Below, in pieces: positions 44,183 to 53,033 of a stretch of 64,000 nt of DNA. Source of the stretch: Pseudoalteromonas sp. NC201 (GTDB lineage: Bacteria; Pseudomonadota; Gammaproteobacteria; Enterobacterales; Alteromonadaceae). Numbering within the stretch: position 1 is the stretch's first letter; each line of letters begins with the position of its first letter. The stretch lies in contig NZ_CP022523.1 in assembly GCF_002850255.1 (NCBI RefSeq), positions 372,001-436,000 of the forward strand, written 5' to 3'. A model generated the notes under the pieces. The model had not been told where the DNA came from. It did no database searches and worked only from the letters and a program-made list of their open reading frames with translations. The position numbers and the translations under genes were made by a program.

Positions 44183-45397
44183 TTATTTTTTAACGATTTC
44201 TTCTAATGTATCTTCATCAATTACTTCAACATTTTCAACGATCCGTTTTCCGCCTTGAATTTCGATACGTTTATGGTGTTTATTGAGAGCCAATATTTCA
44301 TCACAGAACTGAGCTGATGGGTGCATTTCGTACACATAATCAACGATTTTCCCGGACTTTTCATCCTTAACATTTGAAATATTGTATTCGGATATCGCCC
44401 CTTTCTCGATCAAATCTTTCATTGTTGTGGTCATATCACGACGAAGTGCCTTCAATTTATTCTCTGTTATTTCATCATCAGAATAAATTGAACCATACTT
44501 TTCCATAATTGAAATTAGGCGAAAATGATAAGTTTTACCTGGAGCTGCGTAACGCCATAGATGATACAAACGTAGCATCATCCAACGAGACAAACCGCGT
44601 TTTAACTCTTGAGCACTGTTGAAATAATAGCCTTTATACTCCAAGTTATCGATCATGTTATGAACAAATGCATTTAAACATGCAACACATTTGATGTTCC
44701 CACCCTGCCCTTTTTTACCACTAAAGTGTAGCGACGACAGAAAGTTCATGTTTGATTCGTAAAATGAATCATCAATACTTGGGTTTTTAGTATCTGTAGC
44801 CGTATATTTGAACGAAAGTTTAGAACCTTGAAGAGCTTCCAAAGATTCCTTAATTTGCGGATAAGGCATTGATTGACCAACAGCTTTTAATTCTTGAGCA
44901 AGCTCGTTCATCGAAAAAATAACCGCGTATTGAATACCGGACTTAAAATTTATTTTAACAATCTTACCTTTAGAAGCTAGGCGGATCAGTGCGCGCTCAA
45001 CTTTTTCTTCTCGGTCAGATGGCCAAACTAAAAACTCTTCGTCATCACCATCTCTTTTAGTACTAACAACAGCAGGGGTAATTTTTATCTCACCTTCGTA
45101 TAGAATACCATCTACTTTTTCTGATATTTTTCTCGTTACGATTGTTTTTTTGGGCGCTTCTTCTAATGGTAATTTTTTATGTCCAGAACGAACAAAGCGT
45201 CCCCATAAATCGTAATGATTAAAGGTGTTAGAATAAGCTCTTAACCCATGGGCTGCATTTTCTAAAGATACTCGAACATCTTTATTGTCCGTAAACAACG
45301 CCAAACTTTCGTTATCGATTGCACTTTCTACACCATGGATCTGTCCACGAAGTGAATCGGGCAAATTGTCAACAGAGATGTTCACCTTCCGGCTCAT
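44183..45397 (-). CDS. Chromid replication initiator protein (Rep)
   Basis: A 404-aa basic protein transcribed away from the iteron array. The middle and C-terminal parts (about 120-370) look like the tandem winged-helix layout of iteron-binding plasmid initiators: REEKVERALIRLASKGKIVK, GLSRWMMLRLYHLWRYAAPG and KALRRDMTTTMKDLIEKGAI are helix-rich DNA-binding candidates. I do not recognise it as a standard RepA/RctB. The assignment rests on position: iterons within 70 bp upstream, DnaA boxes and parAB beyond. Iterons at 45466-45553 overlap its likely promoter, so it probably represses itself. A perfect hairpin follows the stop. Confidence 0.85.
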   Translation of the reverse strand: MSRKVNISVDNLPDSLRGQIHGVESAIDNESLALFTDNKDVRVSLENAAHGLRAYSNTFNHYDLWGRFVRSGHKKLPLEEAPKKTIVTRKISEKVDGILYEGEIKITPAVVSTKRDGDDEEFLVWPSDREEKVERALIRLASKGKIVKINFKSGIQYAVIFSMNELAQELKAVGQSMPYPQIKESLEALQGSKLSFKYTATDTKNPSIDDSFYESNMNFLSSLHFSGKKGQGGNIKCVACLNAFVHNMIDNLEYKGYYFNSAQELKRGLSRWMMLRLYHLWRYAAPGKTYHFRLISIMEKYGSIYSDDEITENKLKALRRDMTTTMKDLIEKGAISEYNISNVKDEKSGKIVDYVYEMHPSAQFCDEILALNKHHKRIEIQGGKRIVENVEVIDEDTLEEIVKK

Positions 45398-45657
45398 TGT
45401 TTTACTTCCAAATTTTCATGACGTCTAATAACAACATATTCGACAGAAAAAGTTAATGATTAAAGTTAGTAAAAAAGTGATCCGAAGTAACTTTTTTTGT
45501 TGGGATCATTGTTTTACTAAGTATGGCTCATTTTCAGATCAAGTTTTTACTAACAAAGGTAAAATGAACGCTGAAAAACCTTTGTTTAAGGCATATTTAG
45601 CGGATTTACAACGGCAAATCCGACGCCCTTGTGGAAAACTAGGTCCTTAATTAGTAA

Positions 45658-45690
45658 AGATCTGATCTATGCTAGGTAGAGATCAGATCT
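45658..45690. repeat. Perfect inverted repeat in the origin
   Basis: AGATCTGATCT (45658-45668) and AGATCAGATCT (45680-45690) are perfect complements with an 11-base spacer. The left arm is the tail of an iteron. A further AGATCAGATCT is at 45861-45871. Dimeric Rep binding is a reasonable guess. The arms are rich in GATC, so Dam-type methylation could matter if the host has Dam. Confidence 0.75.
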
Positions 45691-45724
45691 ATACATACCT
45701 TAAAGCACTTGATCTTATATCACC

Positions 45725-45733
45725 TGTGCATAA
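45725..45733 (-). promoter_or_regulatory. DnaA box
   Basis: TGTGCATAA, i.e. TTATGCACA on the minus strand, fits the TTATNCACA consensus. It lies between iterons. Confidence 0.7.
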
Positions 45734-45790
45734 CTGTTTGATCTTACTTGGTAAAAAATCGATCCCAACCACCACAACTGTGAGTAATTC

Positions 45791-45799
45791 TGTGTATAA
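45791..45799 (-). promoter_or_regulatory. DnaA box
   Basis: TGTGTATAA, i.e. TTATACACA on the minus strand, a full-consensus DnaA box 66 bp from the first and in the same orientation, next to an AT-rich tract. Confidence 0.75.
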
Positions 45800-46042
45800 G
45801 CTGTTTATATATAACTTTTTGAAATAGTAGTTAGTAAAATTTCGATCTGGGAGTTATAAGAGATCAGATCTTAACCTAGTAAAAAGTAGATCTATGAAAA
45901 TTAAAAAAAGTCATGTAAAACAGTTGGATAGAATATAATTTCTTTGCCTTAGCCTTTAATACCTATATATCTAACCATATCTAAACTTTCTTATTTATAC
46001 TTAGATGTAAATCAAAATTACAAATGTCTTTGTTTTTTTGTG

Positions 46043-46071
46043 TTTACAGCAAAATATATGGACATTATAAT
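46043..46071 (+). promoter_or_regulatory. Sigma-70 type promoter of parAB
   Basis: TTTACA (46043-46048) and TATAAT (46066-46071) are separated by 17 bp, close to consensus. The parA start at 46100 is 28 bp beyond the -10 box. Confidence 0.75.
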
Positions 46072-46099
46072 AATCGTTATCAAATAAAGGATAATGTGT

Positions 46100-47332
46100 A
46101 TGTCTATAAATAACAATGCGCTATCAACGTACCGGCTGTTGAAAGCTACAGCAGAAGTAGCAGAACAATCACTTGCTGGTCGTATTCAACATTATAGAGC
46201 TCATCTTAAAACTGAAGAAAAAGAGCTTAGAACTTACACTCAAAAAGCTGCTGCAGATCTACTTGGTGTGAATAATAGAACACTCAAAAGACGTCATGAC
46301 CAAGGTGACTTTGATACCATCAATATAAAGAAAGGCGCAAACGGTCATTATGCATACACATTAGCAAATATCTTTGCGATGGCAGATGTTCTGGGTGTAA
46401 ATGCTGATCAACGAAAGCCTAGCGATAAATTACAAGTCATTGTGATTAATAGTTTGAAAGGCGGTTGTGGTAAAACAACAAGTTTGGTGAATATCGCAGC
46501 AGCTCTAGCTACAACTAATATTAAGCGCTATCGCATCGGGATCATTGATCTTGATCCGCAAGGATCATCATCAAGCTTTTTTCCATCTAATGATCATGAA
46601 CCGATCACAGTTGGTGATCTGATGAGAGATTGCATCGAATTAGATGAAGGTGAAACATGGAAAGATCTTGTCTCTAATTCATTCCAAGAAACCCACATTC
46701 CAAATATTCGCGTATTACCTTCTGGTATGGATGACTTTTACTTTGAACACGAAACAGCAACAGAGTTAAAAGAAAGTTCCAGCTACGAAAAGACACGTCA
46801 TTACCATAAGCTTAAAGAGAAGGTTATAGAGCCCGTACAAGACGAGTTTGATATTATCCTAGTAGATACCGCGCCTTCACTTAATTTTATGTTCTATAAC
46901 GCATTGATGGCGTCTACGGCTATGTTAATACCTGTACATCCAGAGGCCGTAGACTTCGACGCTAATAATAAATATCTGAAACGTCTTGGTGAGATATACC
47001 ATACCGTTGCTGCTCTTGGTCACGAAGGCTGGGACTTTATGCAATTTTTAGTCACTAACTATGTTAAAGGCAATCATTCTCAGCGCGATATCGTTAAAGA
47101 TGTACGTAGTGCTTTTGGCCGTCAAGTAATGAGTTATCCAATCAATCACAGCTCTGCAATTACGGCGAGCTCTTCATCGTTTAACACTATTTTTGATCAA
47201 AAGACTTCTGATAGTTTAGCAAGTCGCGAAGCATTGCTAAAAGCGCAAGAAAATATCAAAGACGTGGTTGATGAATTAGAAATGCTGATCCGTTCAAATT
47301 GGCCTTCAACACAGTCTTCGCTAGCAGAATAA
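46100..47332 (+). CDS. parA: ParA partition ATPase (type Ia, with N-terminal HTH)
   Basis: A 410-aa Walker-type ATPase that positions the replicon before division. The N-terminal part (about 1-105) holds a helix-turn-helix for autoregulation (AADLLGVNNRTLKRRHDQGD), followed by the deviant Walker A KGGCGKTTS, LDPQGSSSSFF (A'), and IILVDTAPSLNFM (Walker B). The frame opens at 46094, but AAGGA (46087-46091) is eight bases from the ATG at 46100 and only two from 46094, so 46100 is used. Large type Ia ParA proteins are typical of low-copy plasmids and chromids. parB follows after 13 bp. Confidence 0.94.
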   Translation: MSINNNALSTYRLLKATAEVAEQSLAGRIQHYRAHLKTEEKELRTYTQKAAADLLGVNNRTLKRRHDQGDFDTINIKKGANGHYAYTLANIFAMADVLGVNADQRKPSDKLQVIVINSLKGGCGKTTSLVNIAAALATTNIKRYRIGIIDLDPQGSSSSFFPSNDHEPITVGDLMRDCIELDEGETWKDLVSNSFQETHIPNIRVLPSGMDDFYFEHETATELKESSSYEKTRHYHKLKEKVIEPVQDEFDIILVDTAPSLNFMFYNALMASTAMLIPVHPEAVDFDANNKYLKRLGEIYHTVAALGHEGWDFMQFLVTNYVKGNHSQRDIVKDVRSAFGRQVMSYPINHSSAITASSSSFNTIFDQKTSDSLASREALLKAQENIKDVVDELEMLIRSNWPSTQSSLAE

Positions 47333-47345
47333 AAGGGTATTAATA

Positions 47346-48308
47346 ATGGCTAGAAAACGTAAAAATGACACTCGAATAGATCCTTTTGCTACTGCGGTTG
47401 AAGGCAGTAGCCTCGACGATCTTTTAGATCAGGCGAAAGTAGGTGATGTGGTTACTATGCCTGCGCCAAGCGATCCGACAAAAACCATAGTACTGACCTG
47501 TGAAGTGGTACCGTTTAGCGAAATTGAGAGTAAAACCACAGTTTATGGGCAGAATCGCCGTGAGCAATCCCTATTAAGCGAAAAAGCGGTCGCAGATATA
47601 TTACCTGCCATTAAAAAAGATAAACGTAATCTCCACCCTGCCCTATGTTGGCAGCACAATGGCAAACTTCACGTTTTATCGGGTTCTAGACGCCGTAAAG
47701 CCTGTATGCTGGCCGAAGCGGATTATGTGGTGTTGAGCTCGAAAGACTTTAGTGATGAAGATGCAAAAACATTAGCGGTATCTTCCGATCAATACATCGC
47801 CCCGAGCCTTTGGGAATTGGGTAAAGCCTATTTTGATACTAAGCATAACTTGATCAAACAAGGCCAAAAAGGATCGTATCGAGAAATCGCTGCCGTGGAA
47901 GGTGTTTCTCACACAGCTATCGCAGACGCGTTGAAAGCTTATGAAAGTATTCCGGTCGAAGTATTGCAGTTGTATCCAACGGCAAATCATTTAGGCCGTG
48001 AAGCAGCTAAAAAGCTCATCACAGCAAAACAAGAACAGCCTGAGCAGTTTTCAGAGCAAATTGCCGCACTAAAAGCGCAAGACTTTATGACAGAAGAGAT
48101 GTCGGACGAGAAACGTGCTGTTCAGATCACTAAATTCTTGACCACATTCGGAAGTAGCGATTCACGTGTCGAATCCATGCTAGAGAACGACTACATTCGA
48201 GTACAGAGAAATCTAAAGAGTGGTGATGTTACCGTGAAAATAGATAATCGAGTATTGACTGATAAGCGTCTGGAACAATTGCAAAAGCTGCTAAGTAGTT
48301 ATAATTAA
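47346..48308 (+). CDS. parB: ParB-family partition protein
   Basis: A 320-aa centromere-binding protein acting with ParA. The N-terminal region carries the ParB nuclease-like CTP-binding domain (YGQNRREQSLLSEKA, KLHVLSGSRRRKACMLAEAD), then a helix-turn-helix around YREIAAVEGVSHTAIADALK (about 177-198) and a C-terminal dimerisation part. It is cotranscribed with parA and ended by a terminator. The cognate parS could not be identified by eye. Confidence 0.93.
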   Translation: MARKRKNDTRIDPFATAVEGSSLDDLLDQAKVGDVVTMPAPSDPTKTIVLTCEVVPFSEIESKTTVYGQNRREQSLLSEKAVADILPAIKKDKRNLHPALCWQHNGKLHVLSGSRRRKACMLAEADYVVLSSKDFSDEDAKTLAVSSDQYIAPSLWELGKAYFDTKHNLIKQGQKGSYREIAAVEGVSHTAIADALKAYESIPVEVLQLYPTANHLGREAAKKLITAKQEQPEQFSEQIAALKAQDFMTEEMSDEKRAVQITKFLTTFGSSDSRVESMLENDYIRVQRNLKSGDVTVKIDNRVLTDKRLEQLQKLLSSYN

Positions 48309-48324
48309 GGTTCGTTCAAAAATT

Positions 48325-48364
48325 GCCGCGTTGGTTGAATTATCAAGCAACTCGGCGCTTTTTC
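48325..48364 (+). terminator. Terminator of the parAB operon
   Basis: A 14-base imperfect stem (48325-48338 with 48343-48356, two mismatches) has a GCCG/CGGC base and is followed by GCTTTTTC. It starts 17 bp after the parB stop. Confidence 0.85.
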
Positions 48365-48478
48365 TAGTCAGTTGACCTCCAACCAGTCCTTTTTTAGCGA
48401 ATTTCTTACATTTCTCTCTTTAGCTCAAATCACTAATTTCATATACTGGCTTTTTATTTTAATTTTGACGTGCACTTA

Positions 48479-51400
48479 ATGTCTTCGCAGTTATCTAAAG
48501 AGCAACTTTTCGCCTTATTTGAAGAAATCAAACAGGAGCAGGCTAATCAATTTCCTTTGTCTGAACGTTTTCTTCGTCAATACTTCAATTCAGCTTTACT
48601 TGCGAAAGCTAAGGAGTATTTGAAAGACGAGCAAGTCTGTTACCTTCAACACAGCGAAAACTTCGCGCAAATTGATGCACAGGTATTGGGAAATTACGGC
48701 AATACCTTCACCCAGCACATCAAAATAAACCAAACGCAAAGTAGCGTTTCGGTCGAAGCAAACTGCTCGTGTTCAAATAACCCTAAATGTCGGCACATTG
48801 CTGCGGTATTACTCAAACTTAAAATTGAACATTCTGGCGGCTTTGGTGAGGCTTATTTAGTTAATGACTGGTTTAACGAACTAGGGCAGTTGCAGCAAGT
48901 TGATAAAGCAGACGCAGAAAACGTCTTACTCTTCGTGTTAGAGCCTCGAGCAAACGAAATCCTTGTAAGTCCAAAGGTCTCGCCAAATAGGCCCGACGGT
49001 GTTTACCCCTTAGGCCGAGTGTTAACTGAGCAACAGCTCAATAGTCAGGTCGCTCCAGCTGGTCTATTAGAAAACGATTTTCGCTTATTTAGCTGGATCC
49101 GCTCGCAAAATACACCGGGTCATTTTGAGTTATTTGGCGTCTGGGGCTTTAATGCACTCACACAACTTGTGCATACCCATCGCTGTTTTTATCGTAACCA
49201 GCGCCAACCTTTGGAGCTAGGGCATAAGCAAACGCTTGATTTTTACTGGCATCAAGAAGGCAATGAATACCAACTTAAAAGCCGTCTAGCGAATGTTGAA
49301 CACTGGCGCTTGATTAAAACCGAACCTCCGGTGTATCTAGATACTGAAAACTTGGTCGTTGGCAGAATTGAGTCAGAGCTTACCGCGCAGGAAATCGCCC
49401 ATCTTCATACTATGCCTACCATCACGGCTGAAAAGCTAGAGCAGGTGATGGCGCGTTTCCAAGATATCTTTACGGATGATGTCATTGCGCCTCCTGCTGG
49501 GTTTTCGCAGTTAGCGAGTAAGCAATCTAATGTTGCTAAGCTTATAAAACTAGATAGGCCAAATAAAATTCGCTTTGCAATTGAGCCGCTTGGAAAAGGC
49601 GCGACGAAAAAGCAATTAGCAAGGCTGGAGCAGGTACTCACTGGTCTCGGCTTTATCCATGAGGGCGACGAATTTTTATTACCAACTGAGGATGGCGTTG
49701 AAGTCCATTGGTTTAACAGGGAGATCAGGCCGCTTTTGCAGGGTAAACGTTGGATTGTTGACGAGCTGCCAAGCAATGGCCTCGTTGTTACACCAAAAGT
49801 GCTGTTAAGCCTTAAGAGAGATAAGCAACATCATGTGCTTGGAAAGGTGATGTTAGATGACAAGCCCGTTACGCTCAACTGGGATAAACATCCGGTTCAT
49901 GAGCTTAACAACCTCGCCCATGAATATCGCTACGTCGAAATTGGCGAGCAGTTCTATGCCATTAGCAAATCCATATTTGATGAATTGCTGGAGCTGAAAT
50001 CTCGTTTTAGTTATTACCTTTCGAGCTCACAATTTAAATTTCCGTTGTCGTATGCCAAAAAGCTGTTTGAACTGACGCATATTCATGCTGACTCAGACGA
50101 TCAAAAGCTACTTGAGTATCTCGCTGAGCTAGATAAACCGATAGAAAATCTTGACGTGATCCCTGCCAGCGAGGGACAGAGCTTCACCCTACGAGATTAT
50201 CAAGCGCAAGGTGTTAACTGGCTTAAGTTCCTTAATCGTCACCAGTTAGGTGGCATTCTTGCCGATGATATGGGCCTTGGAAAAACGCTTCAGGTTATTG
50301 CTTACTTTATTTCTCAGCACAATACGCTAGTGACACAACCAAGTTTAATTGTCTGTCCGACGAGTTTAGTGGGGAACTGGCGTGACGAATTTAAACGTTT
50401 CGCACCGCATCTACCTCTCACTATTATTCATGGTTCCAATAGAGATGAAGCACTCACTAACTTGTCAGGTGCACGATTTATTCTAACGACGTATCCGCTA
50501 CTTAAGCGCGATGTGGCGTATTATAAAGGACTAGATTTTGATTCCATCGTGTTGGATGAGGCGCAATATATTAAAAACGAAAGCGCACAAATCTCTAAAT
50601 GCGTAAAGAGTCTATCCGCGCGTTTCAAACTTTGTTTAAGTGGCACACCAGTAGAGAATAATTTACTCGAACTTAAATCGCTGCTCGATTTTGTCATGCC
50701 TGATGTGTTGGGCACTAAGCAGCAGTTTAAGCAACACTTCCAGATCCCAATTGAAAAAGAACAAGATCGCCCTAGAGCTCGAGAACTCAGATCGCTGATC
50801 GCACCTTTTATTCTTCGTCGTACCAAAGCTGAGGTAGTGAAAGAGCTACCCAATAAGACAGAACTCATCAAAGAATTAGAGTTCTCTGATGAACAACATA
50901 AGCTATATCAAGGTGTTCAGCACCAAGTAGAAAGCAAATTGCTCAATCTATTTCAGGAGCAAGGCGTTGAAAGAAGCAAGCTGGCATTTCTTGATGCCTT
51001 GTTAAAGTTACGTCAGATCTGCTGTCACCCACAATTGGTTGATAAATCACTGACCGACCAACATGGCGCTAAATTTGAGTGGCTTGCACAACACCTGCCT
51101 GTGCTACTCAGTGAGGGCCGTAAGATAATTATCTTCAGCCAGTTTACCAGCGTGTTAGATCTCATTGCTGAGCAGTGTCAACAGCAACAGTTGAAATACA
51201 CTATGCTGACAGGGCAGACCAGACAACGGGATAAAGCCATTGAGGCGTTTACTCAAGGCAAGTGCAATGTCTTTTTGATAAGCCTAAAAGCAGGGGGAAC
51301 TGGTTTGAATTTGACTCAAGCAGATACGGTTATCCATTTCGACCCTTGGTGGAATCCTGCGGTAGAAAATCAAGCAACAGATCGCGCCTATCGTATCGGA

Positions 51401-51571
51401 CAAGATAAGCCGGTGTTCGTGTACAAGTTGATTATGGCGAATTCTATCGAAGAGAAAGTGTTTAAGATGCAGCGCGATAAGCAAGCCCTTGTTGACGCCC
51501 TATTTGCAGACTCTGGAGTCAATCTTGGTCAGTTTGATGAGTCGCAAATGCTAGCGCTGATAAAAAATTAA
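48479..51571 (+). CDS. SWIM-domain SNF2-family DEAD/DEAH helicase
   Basis: About 1030 aa. A SWIM zinc finger (CSCSNNPKCRHIAAV, about 95-110) is followed by a beta-rich middle region and a SNF2 motor from about 570: LRDYQAQGVNWLKFL, motif I LADDMGLGKTLQVI, II LDEAQYIKN, III LSGTPVENNL, then helicase C with FSQFTSVLDLI, LKAGGTGLNLTQAD and DRAYRIGQDKPV. It translocates on DNA and may remodel protein-DNA complexes; the bacterial role is unclear. A GTG at 48470 is in frame; the ATG at 48479 is used. Its place beside the origin is shared with related replicons to my memory, but no replication role is shown. Confidence 0.92.
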   Translation: MSSQLSKEQLFALFEEIKQEQANQFPLSERFLRQYFNSALLAKAKEYLKDEQVCYLQHSENFAQIDAQVLGNYGNTFTQHIKINQTQSSVSVEANCSCSNNPKCRHIAAVLLKLKIEHSGGFGEAYLVNDWFNELGQLQQVDKADAENVLLFVLEPRANEILVSPKVSPNRPDGVYPLGRVLTEQQLNSQVAPAGLLENDFRLFSWIRSQNTPGHFELFGVWGFNALTQLVHTHRCFYRNQRQPLELGHKQTLDFYWHQEGNEYQLKSRLANVEHWRLIKTEPPVYLDTENLVVGRIESELTAQEIAHLHTMPTITAEKLEQVMARFQDIFTDDVIAPPAGFSQLASKQSNVAKLIKLDRPNKIRFAIEPLGKGATKKQLARLEQVLTGLGFIHEGDEFLLPTEDGVEVHWFNREIRPLLQGKRWIVDELPSNGLVVTPKVLLSLKRDKQHHVLGKVMLDDKPVTLNWDKHPVHELNNLAHEYRYVEIGEQFYAISKSIFDELLELKSRFSYYLSSSQFKFPLSYAKKLFELTHIHADSDDQKLLEYLAELDKPIENLDVIPASEGQSFTLRDYQAQGVNWLKFLNRHQLGGILADDMGLGKTLQVIAYFISQHNTLVTQPSLIVCPTSLVGNWRDEFKRFAPHLPLTIIHGSNRDEALTNLSGARFILTTYPLLKRDVAYYKGLDFDSIVLDEAQYIKNESAQISKCVKSLSARFKLCLSGTPVENNLLELKSLLDFVMPDVLGTKQQFKQHFQIPIEKEQDRPRARELRSLIAPFILRRTKAEVVKELPNKTELIKELEFSDEQHKLYQGVQHQVESKLLNLFQEQGVERSKLAFLDALLKLRQICCHPQLVDKSLTDQHGAKFEWLAQHLPVLLSEGRKIIIFSQFTSVLDLIAEQCQQQQLKYTMLTGQTRQRDKAIEAFTQGKCNVFLISLKAGGTGLNLTQADTVIHFDPWWNPAVENQATDRAYRIGQDKPVFVYKLIMANSIEEKVFKMQRDKQALVDALFADSGVNLGQFDESQMLALIKN

Positions 51572-51681
51572 AAATAATTTGGAACTAATCAACAAAGGTG
51601 AAGGTCTATGATAGTGCTTGTTGTGACATTGTTGAAACAGTAGGCATATGTTGATTTTCCCCCTTTGTTACTGATTGTAAT

Positions 51682-51713
51682 AAGCCAGCTTAATTAAGTT
51701 GGCTTTTCTTTTT
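51682..51713 (+). terminator. Terminator after the SNF2 helicase
   Basis: AAGCCAGCTTAA pairs with TTAAGTTGGCTT (one mismatch) and is followed by TTCTTTTTT. It lies 110 bp past the stop codon. Confidence 0.85.
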
Positions 51714-51721
51714 TCTGGCTC

Positions 51722-51988
51722 TAGGGCCTGTTTATCTTTCAAGTTTGTTTTTACAGCAGTTTGACTGGTATTTATACAAGGCAGAGCCTGCGTAGCATAG
51801 TCATTCTATGTAAGTCTGGCGATAACATAGTAGAAATGCCAATCAAGCGCTGCCCTTTGGGTTCACCTGAGTGCGCTTTGGTCATTGTTGCTCAACTTTT
51901 GCCTAGATTACTAGGCGGCAAGTCGAGCGTCGCGATCAAAACACACTCAGAAGAACAAAAATCAAACAGCAAAGGTCAACAGGCCCTA
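51722..51988. mobile_element. MITE-like element, 267 bp
   Basis: Perfect 11-base terminal inverted repeats TAGGGCCTGTT (51722-51732) and AACAGGCCCTA (51978-51988), with similarity continuing inward (CTTT). The inner sequence has no transposase; the open frame inside crosses the right end and is not considered a gene. I remember closely similar GGGCCTGTT-ended repeats in many Pseudoalteromonas genomes. Target-site duplication is unclear. Confidence 0.82.
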
Positions 51989-52075
51989 AAACATCTTTCA
52001 CTCCATTTTTATTCCATAATCTCGCGCTTTAATAACTACAACGGAGAAACGCCATAGACCAATTAGGATAACGTT

Positions 52076-52279
52076 ATGCTTTGCTACGACGCGACAATTT
52101 CACAATTAAACTTTATTGAGACGCAATCAGAATCTGACTATGATCTACTTAATGAAGTTGCGAGTTCAGAAGACTTGTCTAGTATACTTACCATGTTACT
52201 GTTCGATGACACGCTTTCAGATAAGTTAAAGCGCCAAGTTAGACAACAATTGAAGAAGTTAAAAGCAAAGAGTAAATAA
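52076..52279 (+). CDS. Hypothetical acidic/basic small protein, 67 aa
   Basis: AGGA seven bases before the ATG supports the start. The product has an acidic N-terminal half (ETQSESDYDLLNEVASSEDL) and a strongly basic tail (DKLKRQVRQQLKKLKAKSK). It ends five bases before the response-regulator gene, so the two are cotranscribed. No family recognised; a small modulator of the regulator is one possibility. Confidence 0.72.
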   Translation: MLCYDATISQLNFIETQSESDYDLLNEVASSEDLSSILTMLLFDDTLSDKLKRQVRQQLKKLKAKSK

Positions 52280-52284
52280 ATCCT

Positions 52285-52971
52285 ATGTCTACCTCATCAA
52301 GAATTTTGCTTGTCGAAGACGACCAAGATATTGCAGAGCAGGTGCTGTTGTTTTTTAGAGCATCCGGTTTTGAAATGTTTCATATTGCAGACGGTGCCGA
52401 AGTTGTACCTTGGGTAAAGTTAAATCAACCAGATGCAATCTTGATGGATATAATGTTGCCGAACCAAGATGGCGTAGAGTGTATGCGTCAAATTCGAGCA
52501 TTTTCTGAAGTACCAATTGTGATGCTGACTGCCAAAGTGGCAGAAGCGGATCGTTTACAGGGCTTAGAAGTCGGCGCAGATGATTATGTATGTAAACCTT
52601 TTAGCGCCGCTGAGTTAGTGATGCGCATGAAAGCGATCTTACGTCGTTGTGTGAACACCAATGCGTATCAAAAGCCTATCGAAGTAAATCGGGAAGAATT
52701 AACGGTTAAACTGAATGGCAGTACATTAGGCTTAACCAAAGTTGAGTTTGACGTCTTTGCGCTTTTATATGACGCACCAAACCGTGTCTTTTCAAGACAG
52801 CAAATTCTTGATTATATTCAGCCTGATAACTTTGATATTTCGGATCGCGTAATCGACAGCCACATTAAAAATATCAGAAAGAAAATCAAAGGATTAGATT
52901 TATCTCCGAAAATTGTAGAGTCGGTATATGGCGCCGGATATCGCTACAATGGTCAACAGATCACTGAATGA
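52285..52971 (+). CDS. OmpR/PhoB-family response regulator
   Basis: A 228-aa two-component regulator. Receiver domain (about 6-118): acidic pair VEDDQD, phosphoacceptor Asp in ILMDIMLPNQDG, VMLTAK and VCKPFSAAEL. The C-terminal winged helix (about 130-225) has LGLTKVEFDVFALL and DRVIDSHIKNIRKKIK with SVYGAGYRY. No kinase adjoins it; the histidine kinases at 15 kb and 58 kb are candidates but unproven. Target genes cannot be read from the window. Confidence 0.94.
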   Translation: MSTSSRILLVEDDQDIAEQVLLFFRASGFEMFHIADGAEVVPWVKLNQPDAILMDIMLPNQDGVECMRQIRAFSEVPIVMLTAKVAEADRLQGLEVGADDYVCKPFSAAELVMRMKAILRRCVNTNAYQKPIEVNREELTVKLNGSTLGLTKVEFDVFALLYDAPNRVFSRQQILDYIQPDNFDISDRVIDSHIKNIRKKIKGLDLSPKIVESVYGAGYRYNGQQITE

Positions 52972-53033
52972 CTAAGTGATTGAAATTTATATCTAAGGTA
53001 TTATCAAAGCAGAAGAACCGATGAGATCTCAAT

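Larger units (their letters stand above)
45466..45893. repeat. Origin iteron array, seven copies of an 18-bp repeat
   Basis: Consensus about TTAGTAAAAANNTGATCT. Plus-strand copies: 45466-45483, 45651-45668, 45748-45765, 45831-45848, 45876-45893. Minus-strand copies: 45503-45520 and 45536-45553. The strongest positions are TTAGTAAAA and GATC near the end. The three copies nearest rep likely serve its autoregulation; the other four flank the DnaA boxes. Spacing is irregular (45-115 bp), unlike tight plasmid arrays. Confidence 0.85.
45398..46042. other. Replication origin region (ori2-like)
   Basis: About 640 bp without genes between divergent rep and parA. It contains seven iterons (45466-45893), two consensus DnaA boxes, an inverted repeat built from the iteron tail, and AT-rich stretches (45800-45830, 45894-45960) suitable for unwinding. 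Direct repeats ATATCTAA near 45965-45985 and TGTAA/TTACA arms near 46005-46024 may be parA operators. The combination is that of an iteron-controlled theta origin. No clear parS was found. Confidence 0.85.

Noticed and set aside
45456..45650. 64-codon open frame in the origin
   Set aside because: It is made of iterons and their spacers; no ribosome site and no protein pattern.
45398..48470. parS centromere for the ParAB system
   Set aside because: Inverted repeats exist near the origin, but the best are explained as iteron-derived or terminator stems; none could be singled out as parS by eye.
51761..52057. 98-codon open frame
   Set aside because: It spans the interior and right end of the 267-bp MITE-like element and has no recognisable protein features.
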